Of a stretch of 64,000 nt of DNA, positions 1 through 10,095 are shown one piece after another. This DNA is from Anaerolineaceae bacterium (GTDB lineage Bacteria; Chloroflexota; Anaerolineae; Anaerolineales; Anaerolineaceae): assembly GCA_012839565.1 (NCBI GenBank), contig DUMZ01000014.1, positions 1 to 64,000 of the forward strand, in the 5' to 3' direction. Under the pieces are notes generated by a model, which searched no databases, was not told the origin of the DNA, and worked only from the letters and a program-made list of their open reading frames with translations. The stretch's first letter is position 1. The number at the start of each line of letters is the position of its first letter. The translations under genes were made by a program, and so were the position numbers.

Positions 1-82
1 CACGGCTATTTCAATTTCGCCGGGTCCTTTGTTGAGACACTGTTCTAGTTGTTACACCTTTCGTGCGGGTCGGAACTTACCC
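1..82. repeat. Inverted copy of part of 23S rRNA at the window edge
   Basis: These 82 bases are an exact reverse complement of 130-211, which is normal 23S rRNA sequence. The two arms are separated by 47 bases (83-129). Real 23S homology resumes at about 83, with ACGGCGGCCG followed by the conserved domain IV sequence. The segment therefore does not continue the rRNA gene leftwards. The simplest reading is a fold-back chimera or misassembly at a contig end. A real inversion is possible but less likely. Confidence 0.9.
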
Positions 83-1073
<991 letters not shown>

Positions 1074-1161
1074 TTCGGCGTGATGCGGAGAACTCGGTGT
1101 TTTTTCAACCAAACCTACAAATGTTATTCAGCTTAATGATACTGAGATTTGAAATTTGTCT

Positions 1162-1279
1162 CTTGGTGACTATAGCTGCGAGGGTACACCCGGTAACATA
1201 CCGAACCCGGAAGTTAAGCTCGCACACGCCGATGGTACTTGGGGGGGAGCCCCCTGGGAGAGTAGGTCATTGCCAAGAG
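1162..1279 (+). rRNA. rrf: 5S ribosomal RNA
   Basis: The segment has the size of 5S rRNA (about 118 bases). Its ends are complementary (TCTTGGTGAC and GTCATTGCCAAGA), and it carries the conserved CCGAACCCGGAAGTTAAGC block and the GATGGTACT loop E region. It lies just downstream of the 23S gene, so the two are probably co-transcribed. The exact ends are estimated from pairing of helix I. The 3' end is repeated in degenerate form immediately downstream. Confidence 0.93.
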
Positions 1280-1296
1280 ACTTTTCATTTAACTTC

Positions 1297-1414
1297 ACAA
1301 GAGCGGGGTAGCATTCACTGCGCTCGAGAGCAGGCTATTGCTAAGAGAATTCATCAGAATCTACAAGAGCGGGGCAGCATTCACTTCGCTTGAGAGTAGG
1401 TCATTGCCAAGAGA
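1297..1414 (+). repeat. Two 52-base repeats carrying copies of the 5S rRNA 3' end
   Basis: Segments 1297-1348 and 1363-1414 are near-identical units that begin ACAAGAGCGGGG and end with a copy of the 5S 3' strand (AGGTCATTGCCAAGAGA, with three changes in the first copy). Each unit can form a small hairpin (AGC...GCT) before the 5S-like tail. The second copy is followed by the same CTTTTCATTT that follows the real 5S gene at 1281-1290. They look like partial tandem duplications of the 5S 3' end and its flank, not functional 5S genes. Confidence 0.75.
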
Positions 1415-1592
1415 CTTTTCATTTAAACCCATTGTTTAATACTTGTTCAATCGTGGCCTTCTGATCACGAGTTTGTCTTTTAAAAACTTTCGAAATACCA
1501 AGAAACCAGCAAATTAAACCCCATATAATCTATTGCGTGATGAGTTCGTAAGTGATATTCTATATTTAAGACCAGAATAGAAAGGAATTGAA

Positions 1593-2411
1593 ATGAGAAC
1601 TATTCGCAGCGCTATTTATACTCTGAAGCCCTATGAACGTGGCATTCAGGAAACCTTTGGTAAGTACAGTCGCTATGTTTTGCCGGGGCTTGGTTTTCAA
1701 TGGCCATTCGCGCAACTGGTGCGTGTGCGCGATATCCGCGAACACACCATGGATATCATGGCACAACCTGTTATTACCAAAGATAACGTAGAAATTGAAG
1801 TGGATGGCATCATGTGGGTGCGTCCGGAAGGTTCAGAAGAAGCGATTAAACGCACCTTCTATAACATCGATGACTGGAAACACGCTGTGGTGCAACTGGC
1901 TATGACCAACTTACGCCAGGAATTTGGCGATTTAACACTGGACGAAAGCCTGGTGGCACGCGAAACGATTGCGGCAAACCTGTTGGCTGTACTAAGTGAA
2001 TATGCAAAAGAATGGGGTTTGGTGGTGAGCAAAGTTGAAATCCGCCAGATTGACCCACCCGAAGATATCAAACGCGCCATGCACAAGCAAAAAACCGCTG
2101 AACAGGAACGTCGCAGTATGCGCCTTTTGGCGACTGGTGAGTTTGAAGCCGCCGAACAAAAGAAACTGGCTGCCATCCAGCGCGCTGAAGGTGAACGCGA
2201 AGCCGCTATCCATGTGGCGGAAGGTCAGGCAGAGGCAATCCGCCTGGTGAACGAAGCCGCTGAAAAGTATTTTGTGGGCAACGCGCAGCTTTTAAAGAAA
2301 ATCGAAATGGTTGAGACCGCGCTAAAGGATAATGCTAAAGTTGTTGTCACCAATGAAGGCATCAACCCCACCTTGCTCTTGGGTGATTTGCCGATGAAGA
2401 TTTCAAAATAA
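1593..2411 (+). CDS. SPFH/band 7 (stomatin-prohibitin) family protein
   Basis: The product is a 272-residue member of the SPFH/band 7 family, which form oligomeric scaffolds at membranes and are linked to lipid microdomains and protease control. The SPFH domain spans about residues 8-175, opening with the typical YERGIQETFGKY element. A charged, Glu/Ala-rich coiled coil follows at about 165-235, including an AEGQAEAIRL segment typical of stomatin-like proteins. No N-terminal transmembrane helix is present, unlike most bacterial homologues, so membrane attachment may be peripheral. AAAGGAATTG precedes the ATG and supports this start. The gene is alone, downstream of the rRNA genes, and ends before a hairpin. 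The family is clear; the cellular role is not. Confidence 0.85.
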   Translation: MRTIRSAIYTLKPYERGIQETFGKYSRYVLPGLGFQWPFAQLVRVRDIREHTMDIMAQPVITKDNVEIEVDGIMWVRPEGSEEAIKRTFYNIDDWKHAVVQLAMTNLRQEFGDLTLDESLVARETIAANLLAVLSEYAKEWGLVVSKVEIRQIDPPEDIKRAMHKQKTAEQERRSMRLLATGEFEAAEQKKLAAIQRAEGEREAAIHVAEGQAEAIRLVNEAAEKYFVGNAQLLKKIEMVETALKDNAKVVVTNEGINPTLLLGDLPMKISK

Positions 2412-2768
2412 CGCTCTGGCGTTATAGATAATTCGCAAAAAATATTTATTCAGACCAAAGACCAGCTTTTATGGCTGGTCTTTGCTGTTCCCGTGTAAAT
2501 TGGTGCTTGGTTAGAGAGCGACGGAATTGCTGACGAATTCGGACTGCTTGACAAATATTATCTGCCAACTATATAATTAGTAAAATAACATTAATGTCAA
2601 TTCAATAAGAATTAGTACGTGTTGAGCCTGTTCAGTTTTAACGCTATTTAATAATCGAAAATGTATTCTTGGGGATTAATCCAGAGAGAATTGCCATCTT
2701 AGATTTGTCTGAGTTTTAGCTTTTTTCTCTTGTTTCTTTCTTTACAATTTAATTTCAGGAGGCATAGC
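2412..2768. other. 357-base intergenic region
   Basis: The stretch holds the hairpin terminator of the SPFH gene at 2457-2483 and then AT-rich DNA leading to the ribosome binding site of the next gene (AGGAGG at 2757-2762). I see no RNA gene, repeat or convincing promoter in the remainder. Confidence 0.6.
2457..2483 (+). terminator. Hairpin terminator after the SPFH gene
   Basis: A perfect 10-base stem (AAAGACCAGC, 2457-2466, with GCTGGTCTTT, 2474-2483) closes a 7-base loop about 45 bases after the stop codon. The stem ends in TTT but no long T-run follows, so efficiency is uncertain. Confidence 0.6.
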
Positions 2769-5700
2769 ATGAAAAATCCTGGTTCTGCCAAACGCAAAAA
2801 ACTCATTCCAGCACTTATCATCACCAGCTTAGTGCTCATGTTTCTTGCTGGTTCGCTTATCTTTGTTTACAACTATGATAAGAATCCAATTTTCTATAAA
2901 GAGCCAATTCGTCCGCCTTCATCGATAAAAGTAAACCTGGAAAGTTTGGGCGAAGTTACAGCGGTTCCTTTAAATTCAACGATAAATCTTTACACCTATG
3001 CAAAAAGCGAATATCCTTTGGAAAAGGTTGACCTTTATATCAATGGTCAACTCTATCAAAGTGCTTCGCCGTTAGACCATGCAGATCCGAGTGAGTTGTT
3101 TCTGGAATGGACCTGGCAACCAGGAACGACAGGCTTATTTGACCTCATGGTGGAAGCAGTCGATGTTTTTGGCGTGAATGCCTTTTCAAATGTCGTGACC
3201 CTGATTGGAGAGGAAGCCAGTACTGTTTCTATTTCCCATCTTTCCGAACAGGGTGAAACATTAGAATCCATCGCGTTGGAACAAAACATCCCCTTGGAAG
3301 AAATACAAAACAACAACCCTGATTATTCGCCCGCGGACATTTTACCGGAAGGAACACTCATTGTTCTTAAGCCGATTTATGTGCCAAAACCGAGCGGAGA
3401 GCCGGTCATTGAGGGTATTGATTTAGCCAGTGTCGGGGACATTATCAAAAACAGAGTGGATCCACTGCTGATTAATATCCCTGAAATTGATATGACAGAA
3501 GAAGGTTCTGGTAAGGGTCCCATTGAAGTAAACGGCATACAGTTCAATAACTGGGAAGAATATATCAGTTCATTAATTGAAGAAGGGATTCTCCCACCGC
3601 AGAATGAAGACGGTGACCATCAAGGTCCAAAAGAGCCCCCGGCAGAAAGCGAGGATAAACCACAGCAATCCGAAACTCTCGTTAATGCGGGCAAACTTCA
3701 AGGTGTACAAGCTATCTGGCAAAATTTTCAAGAGATCGTTAAAGATTTGGGATCCAAGGAAGCCACTTCACCACCACAAAAGGTTCCTTATCTCTTTTGG
3801 GAGCTTGAAGGTTGTAACATTAATATTTCCATTGAAGATTATGCGCCCAAGTATGATGGAGAGCCCGAAAGACTTGAAGATGGCTACAGGCTTTTTAAAC
3901 AGGAAGTGATTTTCACTGAAAAAGAGGTTTTCAAGAAACCTTTTGAACTCGTGAAAGAAATCCCAGTAATGGAATGGAAGTTCGGTGGCAATAAAGTTCA
4001 TGTTTATGATGATCTCAATGTCAACGCTCACCGAGTTGAATACGTATTGGTTGCCTATAACGATTTGGGCACAAAATCTGTTTCATATTTTGTCCAATTA
4101 GCTCCCACATGTTTCAAAAATATTCCTAAACCCAATGCTTTGCGCGTTGATGAAGATGGCTACATGAAATTGCCCGATGGAATCGACCTGGCATATTTCT
4201 ATCTTCAATTCCAGGAAGAAGACGGAGAATATGGTATGGCGTTGCGGGTACCTTCATTGCCCGGACGTTTTTTCTTGCCAAAATCGGGCGAAGCGTTCAA
4301 CATACGCAGATATATTGACGAGATTTTAATTGAATATGGCGATCGAAATCCTGATTTAAGGATAAAGCTGGATGTCTGGGGCTGGTTAAATGGCAAGCTT
4401 ATTCACGTGGGCAAGCTTGACTATAATCTAAGTCGCGCAATATTTCTCGTCTGCACAGATATCACTAAAGCTAACTGCAAAGATAATTACGCCTCTCCTT
4501 ATTGGTCAACTTATCTCAATGTTACGAATTCATATCCAGCAGATTACAAGTTTCTGTTCGTAGTTATTCCCAGTCGCATGGCTAAGCTGGATTATGTGGA
4601 GGTAGACTTTTCTTCTGGGAAACCATTCCCGCCAGAGCAGGCGTATACATTCTGTGCCTGGGAAGGGGGTGGCCAGGCTTGCAAAAGTCAGATTAGAAGG
4701 TTTGAGATTAACTCAAACAGACCAAAAACATTTGAGCTGGCTTTAAACAAAGAGCCAAAATATACCGGACATGACGGCTTCGGTGCAAGTCCCTGGAAAG
4801 GAGCCTCTGAATACAAACTCTTTATGAACCTTTGGACCAGATATGAGTCTGGGTTAGTGTCCACTTCTTTATCCAACCAAATTTTGTTGGAAAAAGGGAG
4901 TCATGAGGGTTTCCCAAGTTCTATTCCAACACTACAATCCAGTATTTTTGGGGCTTATGATATGTTCATTTACCCCGACAGTTACGTTCCCCCAAGTTTA
5001 ACAATTTCCGGGAAAGCAGGGTGTGTCGAGATTATCTATGATCCGGAAAATGAGTACGAACCTGGTCAAATTGTTTGTCCGAAGGATTTGAAAGCAAAAG
5101 AAGAGAAGCGCTGTAGCGGATGGGGAGAAGTTAAATGTACCCTGGAAGGAATTGGCGAGGTCTTAGTTGAAAGCTGGGACAGCGTTGCCTATTTCTACAA
5201 TTTAACCAAAGAGCTCATAGTAGAGGGTATTACCAAAATCCTGCCCTTCAGCTGTGGGGATACGTGTAGGGGCAGAATCAGAGGAGCTCTTGATGCAACG
5301 ATTGCCTACTTCACCGGATTGCCTCCTAAATTGCCCGATTCAAAGACGTTTTATTCTGAAAATATGACAATTCTGTTTATAAAAATTGTCGCGGAAGTAG
5401 AAAAAGGAATTACCGGGTCCCCTGAATCATTGATTTCTGAAATGTGTAAAGAAGGCACCTGGTGTTATGAGCAGATAAAAGAAGAAATCGGGGAATATAT
5501 TGAGGATGCTGAAAGAAGATTGGCGCAGCCAGCCTGCTACGATAGCGCTGGTAATATACGGGAAGATCAAAAATTTTACTGCTTGAGAGACAATATCGAT
5601 TTGAAGCCTATTTATGGCAGTTCAACCAGACCCGGGGCGATTAAGATTCGCATCACCCGCAAAAACACACCTGAAACAAACGCTTATACCCAGGAAGAGC

Positions 5701-6044
5701 TTGCCAGCACACAACGCATTGGCTTGACCTTTAGAACCTATAGCGAAACCGTGGCGCAAGATTTTGATATCGTGGTTCCTTATTGGGAAGCATTTCCGGT
5801 GCTTAACCCCGGAGATAGCATTGATCTCTACTTACCTTTGAGACTTTGCACACCCAAAGAAAGATGGGATGGGAAATGTAAGATTGACATAAGCCAAACC
5901 AGCCCCCTGTTTTTTGGAGCAACTTCTACTGCCGAGTTAGGCAGTTACTGTAAAGATAGCCTTGAATCTACTGATGATATTTGGGTACCCTGCACAAATA
6001 CCGAGACATCCGTAGAAAAATTCAAGAACCCAGACAAGGATTAG
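2769..6044 (+). CDS. Large membrane-anchored surface protein with Ig-like and LysM-like domains
   Basis: I do not recognise a named family for this 1091-residue protein. A lysine-rich N-terminus is followed by one hydrophobic helix (about 13-34), so it is probably exported and anchored with the bulk outside. Residues 60-147 look like an Ig/cadherin-type beta domain (INGQL at 91, WTWQP at 114). Residues 152-202 resemble a LysM repeat. An acidic, Pro-rich stretch follows, then a long domain with many cysteines in its last 350 residues that suggest disulfides. The start was moved from an upstream in-frame ATG at 2730 to 2769 because AGGAGG lies at 2757-2762. The next gene starts 5 bases after the stop and shares the Ig-like domain, so the two probably act together at the envelope. 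Confidence 0.7.
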   Translation: MKNPGSAKRKKLIPALIITSLVLMFLAGSLIFVYNYDKNPIFYKEPIRPPSSIKVNLESLGEVTAVPLNSTINLYTYAKSEYPLEKVDLYINGQLYQSASPLDHADPSELFLEWTWQPGTTGLFDLMVEAVDVFGVNAFSNVVTLIGEEASTVSISHLSEQGETLESIALEQNIPLEEIQNNNPDYSPADILPEGTLIVLKPIYVPKPSGEPVIEGIDLASVGDIIKNRVDPLLINIPEIDMTEEGSGKGPIEVNGIQFNNWEEYISSLIEEGILPPQNEDGDHQGPKEPPAESEDKPQQSETLVNAGKLQGVQAIWQNFQEIVKDLGSKEATSPPQKVPYLFWELEGCNINISIEDYAPKYDGEPERLEDGYRLFKQEVIFTEKEVFKKPFELVKEIPVMEWKFGGNKVHVYDDLNVNAHRVEYVLVAYNDLGTKSVSYFVQLAPTCFKNIPKPNALRVDEDGYMKLPDGIDLAYFYLQFQEEDGEYGMALRVPSLPGRFFLPKSGEAFNIRRYIDEILIEYGDRNPDLRIKLDVWGWLNGKLIHVGKLDYNLSRAIFLVCTDITKANCKDNYASPYWSTYLNVTNSYPADYKFLFVVIPSRMAKLDYVEVDFSSGKPFPPEQAYTFCAWEGGGQACKSQIRRFEINSNRPKTFELALNKEPKYTGHDGFGASPWKGASEYKLFMNLWTRYESGLVSTSLSNQILLEKGSHEGFPSSIPTLQSSIFGAYDMFIYPDSYVPPSLTISGKAGCVEIIYDPENEYEPGQIVCPKDLKAKEEKRCSGWGEVKCTLEGIGEVLVESWDSVAYFYNLTKELIVEGITKILPFSCGDTCRGRIRGALDATIAYFTGLPPKLPDSKTFYSENMTILFIKIVAEVEKGITGSPESLISEMCKEGTWCYEQIKEEIGEYIEDAERRLAQPACYDSAGNIREDQKFYCLRDNIDLKPIYGSSTRPGAIKIRITRKNTPETNAYTQEELASTQRIGLTFRTYSETVAQDFDIVVPYWEAFPVLNPGDSIDLYLPLRLCTPKERWDGKCKIDISQTSPLFFGATSTAELGSYCKDSLESTDDIWVPCTNTETSVEKFKNPDKD

Positions 6045-6049
6045 AAGAC

Positions 6050-6934
6050 ATGAAGAAAAAAATACTCTTAGCAATAATAGCGGTCATCCTGTTGTTTACG
6101 GGTGCTTTTGTGGCTGCCAATTATCTTAAAGAGCCAGCCAAAGCTGATGGCACAACCATCGCCTGGATAGACGCGCCACTCGATAAGATGAGACTTCCTC
6201 TTGAGCCTTATGAAATCGTTTTTCACGCCAGTGATGCGTCCGCCATTGTAAAAGGGGAAATCACTATTAATGGCCAGCTTTTGGTTGAGTTGGATACCAA
6301 TTATAAAGAAAGCCTGGTGTCCTTTCGCCATGTGTGGACGCCTGTTTCAGAAGGTGAATACATAATTGAAGCCAGAGGACAAAACGATAGCGGACAATGG
6401 AGCGACCCTGCCAAGGTTCTCGTCTACATCGGTGCTTTGGAACCAACCGAAACCCCAACGCCAGTTTTTACTTACACGCCAACATTCACCCCAACAGCTT
6501 CACCCACGCCTACGGCAACGCCTACGGTTACGCCTACTCCCGGGCCTGCACCAATTACGTTTATCAACCCGCATGTGAACACAAATCAAATCTACTGGGG
6601 CGGATCAGGCACCTGCGGTCGGGAAGAGGTCGACTTTTATGTCACTGTGCCTCCCGCGGCAGAAGTCAGCTGGGTAAAAGTGCGCTACCGTGTGATTGAT
6701 CTTGATGGTATCTATCCGCCTACGGAATGGGGTGAAAAGCAGATGTATCTGAACAACGCTTACAACGGAGAATGGCTGGTTTCGGTGAAAGGCTACAATA
6801 TGTTTCCTCTAGGAACCCGTTCTGCCAGTCATGGACGTGTGGAGTATTATTTTGTGGCGTTTCGTTATGCTGATAATGCGACAGCATCATCAAGCGTGAA
6901 GAACGATTTGCGACTAGATTATTGTTCAAATTAA
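6050..6934 (+). CDS. Secreted Ig-like protein with Thr-Pro linker
   Basis: This 294-residue protein has a signal peptide or anchor helix (residues 4-24). An Ig-like domain (35-128) is built like that of the upstream protein (INGQL at 73, WTP at 96). It is followed by a Thr-Pro-rich linker (131-168) and a C-terminal beta-rich domain with cysteines near 189 and 292 that could form a disulfide. Such Thr-Pro linkers are common in surface proteins of Chloroflexota. The start at 6050 was chosen over an in-frame start inside the upstream gene because it precedes the signal-like sequence and lies 5 bases after the previous stop. The two genes are surely co-transcribed. Function is unknown; an adhesive or cell-wall-associated role is an inference from architecture only. 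Confidence 0.75.
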   Translation: MKKKILLAIIAVILLFTGAFVAANYLKEPAKADGTTIAWIDAPLDKMRLPLEPYEIVFHASDASAIVKGEITINGQLLVELDTNYKESLVSFRHVWTPVSEGEYIIEARGQNDSGQWSDPAKVLVYIGALEPTETPTPVFTYTPTFTPTASPTPTATPTVTPTPGPAPITFINPHVNTNQIYWGGSGTCGREEVDFYVTVPPAAEVSWVKVRYRVIDLDGIYPPTEWGEKQMYLNNAYNGEWLVSVKGYNMFPLGTRSASHGRVEYYFVAFRYADNATASSSVKNDLRLDYCSN

Positions 6935-7027
6935 CAAATTTAAGATTAATGGCTAAATACAATCTTGATGAAGCCTTAGTATGAACGATGTCGGGTATAC
7001 TTAGCTTATAAAAGACAAGGAGATGAA

Positions 7028-7609
7028 ATGGACTTTAAAGACAGTAAAACCTATCAAAATCTGATTAACTCCTTTGCGGGTGAATCACAAGCGCGCAGTC
7101 GCTACTACTTTTACGCTGAAGTTGCCGAAAAAGAAGGCTACTATCATGTGCGTGATATTTTCCATGAGACCGGCGATAACGAACTGGAACATGCCAAAGT
7201 TTTCTACGACCATCTTGTAGAAAAAGGCTGTGAGGGTGTTATCCATGTCGATTCGGGCTATCCCCTTTCGGTTGGTTCAACCGCGGAAAACCTAAAGGCT
7301 GCCGCGGATGGCGAATACGAAGAGTTTATTGACCTGTACAAGCAAGCCGCCATCGATGCCGAAGAAGAAGGCTATGATGATATCGCTGAATCCTTCCAGG
7401 AAATTCTGGAAGTTGAAGAACGTCACTATGAACGCTACATGAAGCTTTGGGAACTCGTGCGCGATAAGAAGTATTTCAAGCGCGATCACAAGGTTTACTG
7501 GAAATGCGGCAACTGTGGCTACGTCCATGAGGGCGAAGAAGCCCCCGAAACCTGCCCAGCCTGCAAGCACGCACAAAAGTACTTTGAAGTTACTTGCCTT
7601 ACAGAATAA
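7028..7609 (+). CDS. rbr: Rubrerythrin
   Basis: The 193-residue product is a classical rubrerythrin, a cytoplasmic non-haem iron peroxidase that reduces hydrogen peroxide in anaerobes. The N-terminal ferritin-like four-helix domain carries the diiron ligands (Glu19, Glu52 and His55 in NELEHA, Glu130 and His133 in EERH). The C-terminal rubredoxin domain has both CxxC pairs (Cys160/163 and Cys176/179) that hold one iron and pass electrons to the diiron site. AAGGAG lies 5 bases before the ATG. The gene is monocistronic and ends in a strong terminator. Its presence fits an anaerobic or microaerophilic lifestyle. The assignment is secure. Confidence 0.95.
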   Translation: MDFKDSKTYQNLINSFAGESQARSRYYFYAEVAEKEGYYHVRDIFHETGDNELEHAKVFYDHLVEKGCEGVIHVDSGYPLSVGSTAENLKAAADGEYEEFIDLYKQAAIDAEEEGYDDIAESFQEILEVEERHYERYMKLWELVRDKKYFKRDHKVYWKCGNCGYVHEGEEAPETCPACKHAQKYFEVTCLTE

Positions 7610-7633
7610 TCAATAAGACTTTGGATTTTAGCT

Positions 7634-7666
7634 AAATGGCTCCTGAGACGGAGCCATTTATTTTTA
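7634..7666 (+). terminator. Rho-independent terminator of rubrerythrin
   Basis: A perfect 10-base stem (AAATGGCTCC, 7634-7643, with GGAGCCATTT, 7650-7659) with a 6-base loop is followed by ATTTTTAA. It lies 25 bases after the stop codon. Confidence 0.85.
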
Positions 7667-7747
7667 ATCTGACTGCTTATGGCACCTTTGCTATTGATTA
7701 AGTTCTACGTAGTTGATTTAGTTATGAACCTGCGGGCTTGGTTAAGT

Positions 7748-9814
7748 TCATCTGCCACAGTTATTCTGGTTAATGAGTTCAATGAGAAGATTTTGCTTGT
7801 TGCTTTCCAATGTGTTGGCGGATAACAATTCATGGGCAATGTTACACCAGTGTTGATTGATGTTTGGGAACATGGCACTTAAATCTGCGCTTAAGTCATC
7901 CAAACTATCAGGTTCTTTGGACTTCAACCAGGCTTCTGTCAATACACGATATTCACTGCCGTTCAACGGTTCAAAACCCATCATCTTAGCCTGTTGATAC
8001 TGCTCAATAACCCCGTCCCAGTCAGCAAACTGGCGGGCGATGTCGGCTTGTTGGTAGTAATAGCACCATTGTTCTGTGTTTACATCACCAAAGTACCGGC
8101 TGGGTAATGTCGCGGGACTTTTTGTATCAAACATAATCAGGTTTGGATTTGAAAGTGTTGCCAACTGTTGCCATTTTTCAAAAGGGTAGCGTGTGCCAGG
8201 AACAGCAGGTGCGATCCCGTCTGATAAAACTTGCAAACAACCTGTTTCAGGTAACAATAAACCTAAAATTTTGTCAGTATTTCCCTGAAACTTGAGCGTA
8301 CGCAGGCTAATACTAATCTCATTATGTGGTGTGAGATCAGGTAAATATTTTTCTTGATTGGAATCAAGCAGTATGAAAAAGTAATTGAGTGAAGGCTCGG
8401 TATTATCAGGATCATAAATAAGATTTACGGGGCCACTCAATGTGGTGCCTGAAAAGTACTTATTTATGGGTGAGTCAGCAGTAACCAAAGTGGTACCAGC
8501 TTCTAAATTAGGCGCGCGCCATCTAAGTTGTTCGAAAAACGCCTTTTGTTGGTTCCAATATGATAAAAACTCCTGACCAACGAGAAAATGTGAACCAATT
8601 GCGATGACACATAATGCGGCAAAGAAAAAATTCTTTATAGGCGCATTGCGTACAATAAAATCAAAGAAACCTGCAGTAAAAAGTGAGATTCCAGGCATCA
8701 TCGCCAATAAAAAGCGATTCCATGGAAAATCGAGCGAAACTGTAAAGTCACCAGCGTAAAAGGGGATTAATGAAAGCAGACTGAGTAAAATACCCATTCC
8801 AGCAACCTGCAAGCCACAATTCTTATCTGTGATTATGCGTTCCTTTTGCCTGAAGATGAGAAAAAACGTCAAACTTATTAATACGAAACTTAATGCTGCA
8901 AAATCTACAACTTCCCAGACCCTAGCCTGAACAATGTCAATAAATGCCTTTCCCCATGCTAAAATCAAGCCTTCAAAAAGCGATTTGCCAGCGTTTTGCA
9001 TGAGCTGCCAAATGGTAGCGAAAGGCGCGGTTTTAAGTTGGTCAAGCAGGCTGATTTTATAGATATAAGCATGACTGTGGCTCACCCGAAAAACAACAAA
9101 ACCAATGGTTAGAAGCAGGTAAGGCAGAGAGTCCAAAAGAACATATTTGAAGACCTTTTTCCCTTGCTTTGGATATGATCTGGCATGGATAATCCATAAG
9201 AGAATAGGTCTGATGAACTCCAGCCCGAAAAAATATTCCACTGGCATGATGCCAATACCTAAACAAACTATGCCTAAAAGCGTCCATAATCCGTAAACCC
9301 AAGGGCTTTGGCGTTTTTCAATGGCGCGCCCCATGCTGTAAAAAGAGAGAATATAAAAAGTGAAGAAGACATAAAAAAGGGCAAACATGATTGAAAAATT
9401 GTGAAACTTGAAGCCTGGATAGATGGTAAAAATGAGGCTTGCCCAAATCCAAAGTTTGCGCTGTTTTGGAAACAGCTTGTTTAAGGTAATCCAAAAAACT
9501 AATGAAAGCACCCAGCGCATGACAAGCGCGAAAAGTGCCCAGGCAAGAGCTGAGTCTTTAAAGATTGAAAAGAATATGACAAAAGGCAGGGCTTCTAATG
9601 GGCGATCTTGGGAGAAGAAAATCCAAAACCCATTGGGGCCGAATTTTTGCTGAAACAAGATGATGTACCAATCATCAAGAAAGAAACCTAACTTGTGACA
9701 AACAATGCCGTAGGCTAGAAGCGTTGCTAAAAGCAATAGAATCGGCACGCCGAATTTATCCCAAAAGTTTGCTTTGCGATTGTTTTCTTCTTTTAATGAT
9801 GTAGATAATTCCAT
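7748..9814 (-). CDS. Polytopic GT-C-like membrane protein
   Basis: The 688-residue product has about ten or more hydrophobic helices in its first 420 residues and a soluble C-terminal part of about 260 residues. After the first helix it carries a FLDDWY motif (Asp47-Asp48) and then DRP (70-72). This arrangement is seen in GT-C-type glycosyltransferases that use lipid-phosphate sugars (the PMT/ArnT and DUF2079-like superfamily). A transferase role in glycan or glycoprotein assembly is therefore plausible, but no specific family is certain. A CTAAGG ribosome binding site precedes the ATG. It is divergently arranged with sucC across 281 bases. Confidence 0.6.
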   Translation of the reverse strand: MELSTSLKEENNRKANFWDKFGVPILLLLATLLAYGIVCHKLGFFLDDWYIILFQQKFGPNGFWIFFSQDRPLEALPFVIFFSIFKDSALAWALFALVMRWVLSLVFWITLNKLFPKQRKLWIWASLIFTIYPGFKFHNFSIMFALFYVFFTFYILSFYSMGRAIEKRQSPWVYGLWTLLGIVCLGIGIMPVEYFFGLEFIRPILLWIIHARSYPKQGKKVFKYVLLDSLPYLLLTIGFVVFRVSHSHAYIYKISLLDQLKTAPFATIWQLMQNAGKSLFEGLILAWGKAFIDIVQARVWEVVDFAALSFVLISLTFFLIFRQKERIITDKNCGLQVAGMGILLSLLSLIPFYAGDFTVSLDFPWNRFLLAMMPGISLFTAGFFDFIVRNAPIKNFFFAALCVIAIGSHFLVGQEFLSYWNQQKAFFEQLRWRAPNLEAGTTLVTADSPINKYFSGTTLSGPVNLIYDPDNTEPSLNYFFILLDSNQEKYLPDLTPHNEISISLRTLKFQGNTDKILGLLLPETGCLQVLSDGIAPAVPGTRYPFEKWQQLATLSNPNLIMFDTKSPATLPSRYFGDVNTEQWCYYYQQADIARQFADWDGVIEQYQQAKMMGFEPLNGSEYRVLTEAWLKSKEPDSLDDLSADLSAMFPNINQHWCNIAHELLSANTLESNKQNLLIELINQNNCGR

Positions 9815-10095
9815 AAACTACCTTAGGCTATAGATACATAAGATTACTACACTATTGAATTGTAACATGCAGGGAGCATTTTTTATCGGTGTGTTGTAAG
9901 CAAAAAAGTGAAAATTCAATCAGCAGCCAAAAGAGCAAATACTTACAAAAATCACCTTGCCTAATTCGCAGCTGCCGGTTAAGATTATCCACGGATTACG
10001 ATAAAACTAGCCTGGCAAGGGCGAAAACAGGCAAGAACCCACGAACTGAGTATGAAATTCAGCGTTGGAATTGCTTGCCAAAGAAAGGATTTGCA

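Noticed and set aside
1524..1529. TATAAT before the SPFH gene as a promoter
   Set aside because: No acceptable -35 box lies 16-18 bases upstream; left out as unsupported, though it may be real.
2730..2768. Upstream in-frame ATG for the large surface protein
   Set aside because: It has no ribosome binding site, whereas AGGAGG is ideally placed before 2769.
6460..6545. Short tandem DNA repeats as a CRISPR or microsatellite element
   Set aside because: They encode the Thr-Pro linker of a protein and are not a DNA-level array; no CRISPR repeats or cas genes were seen in the window.
6965..7001. TTGATG and TATACT before rubrerythrin as a promoter pair
   Set aside because: The spacing of 25 bases is too long for a standard promoter.
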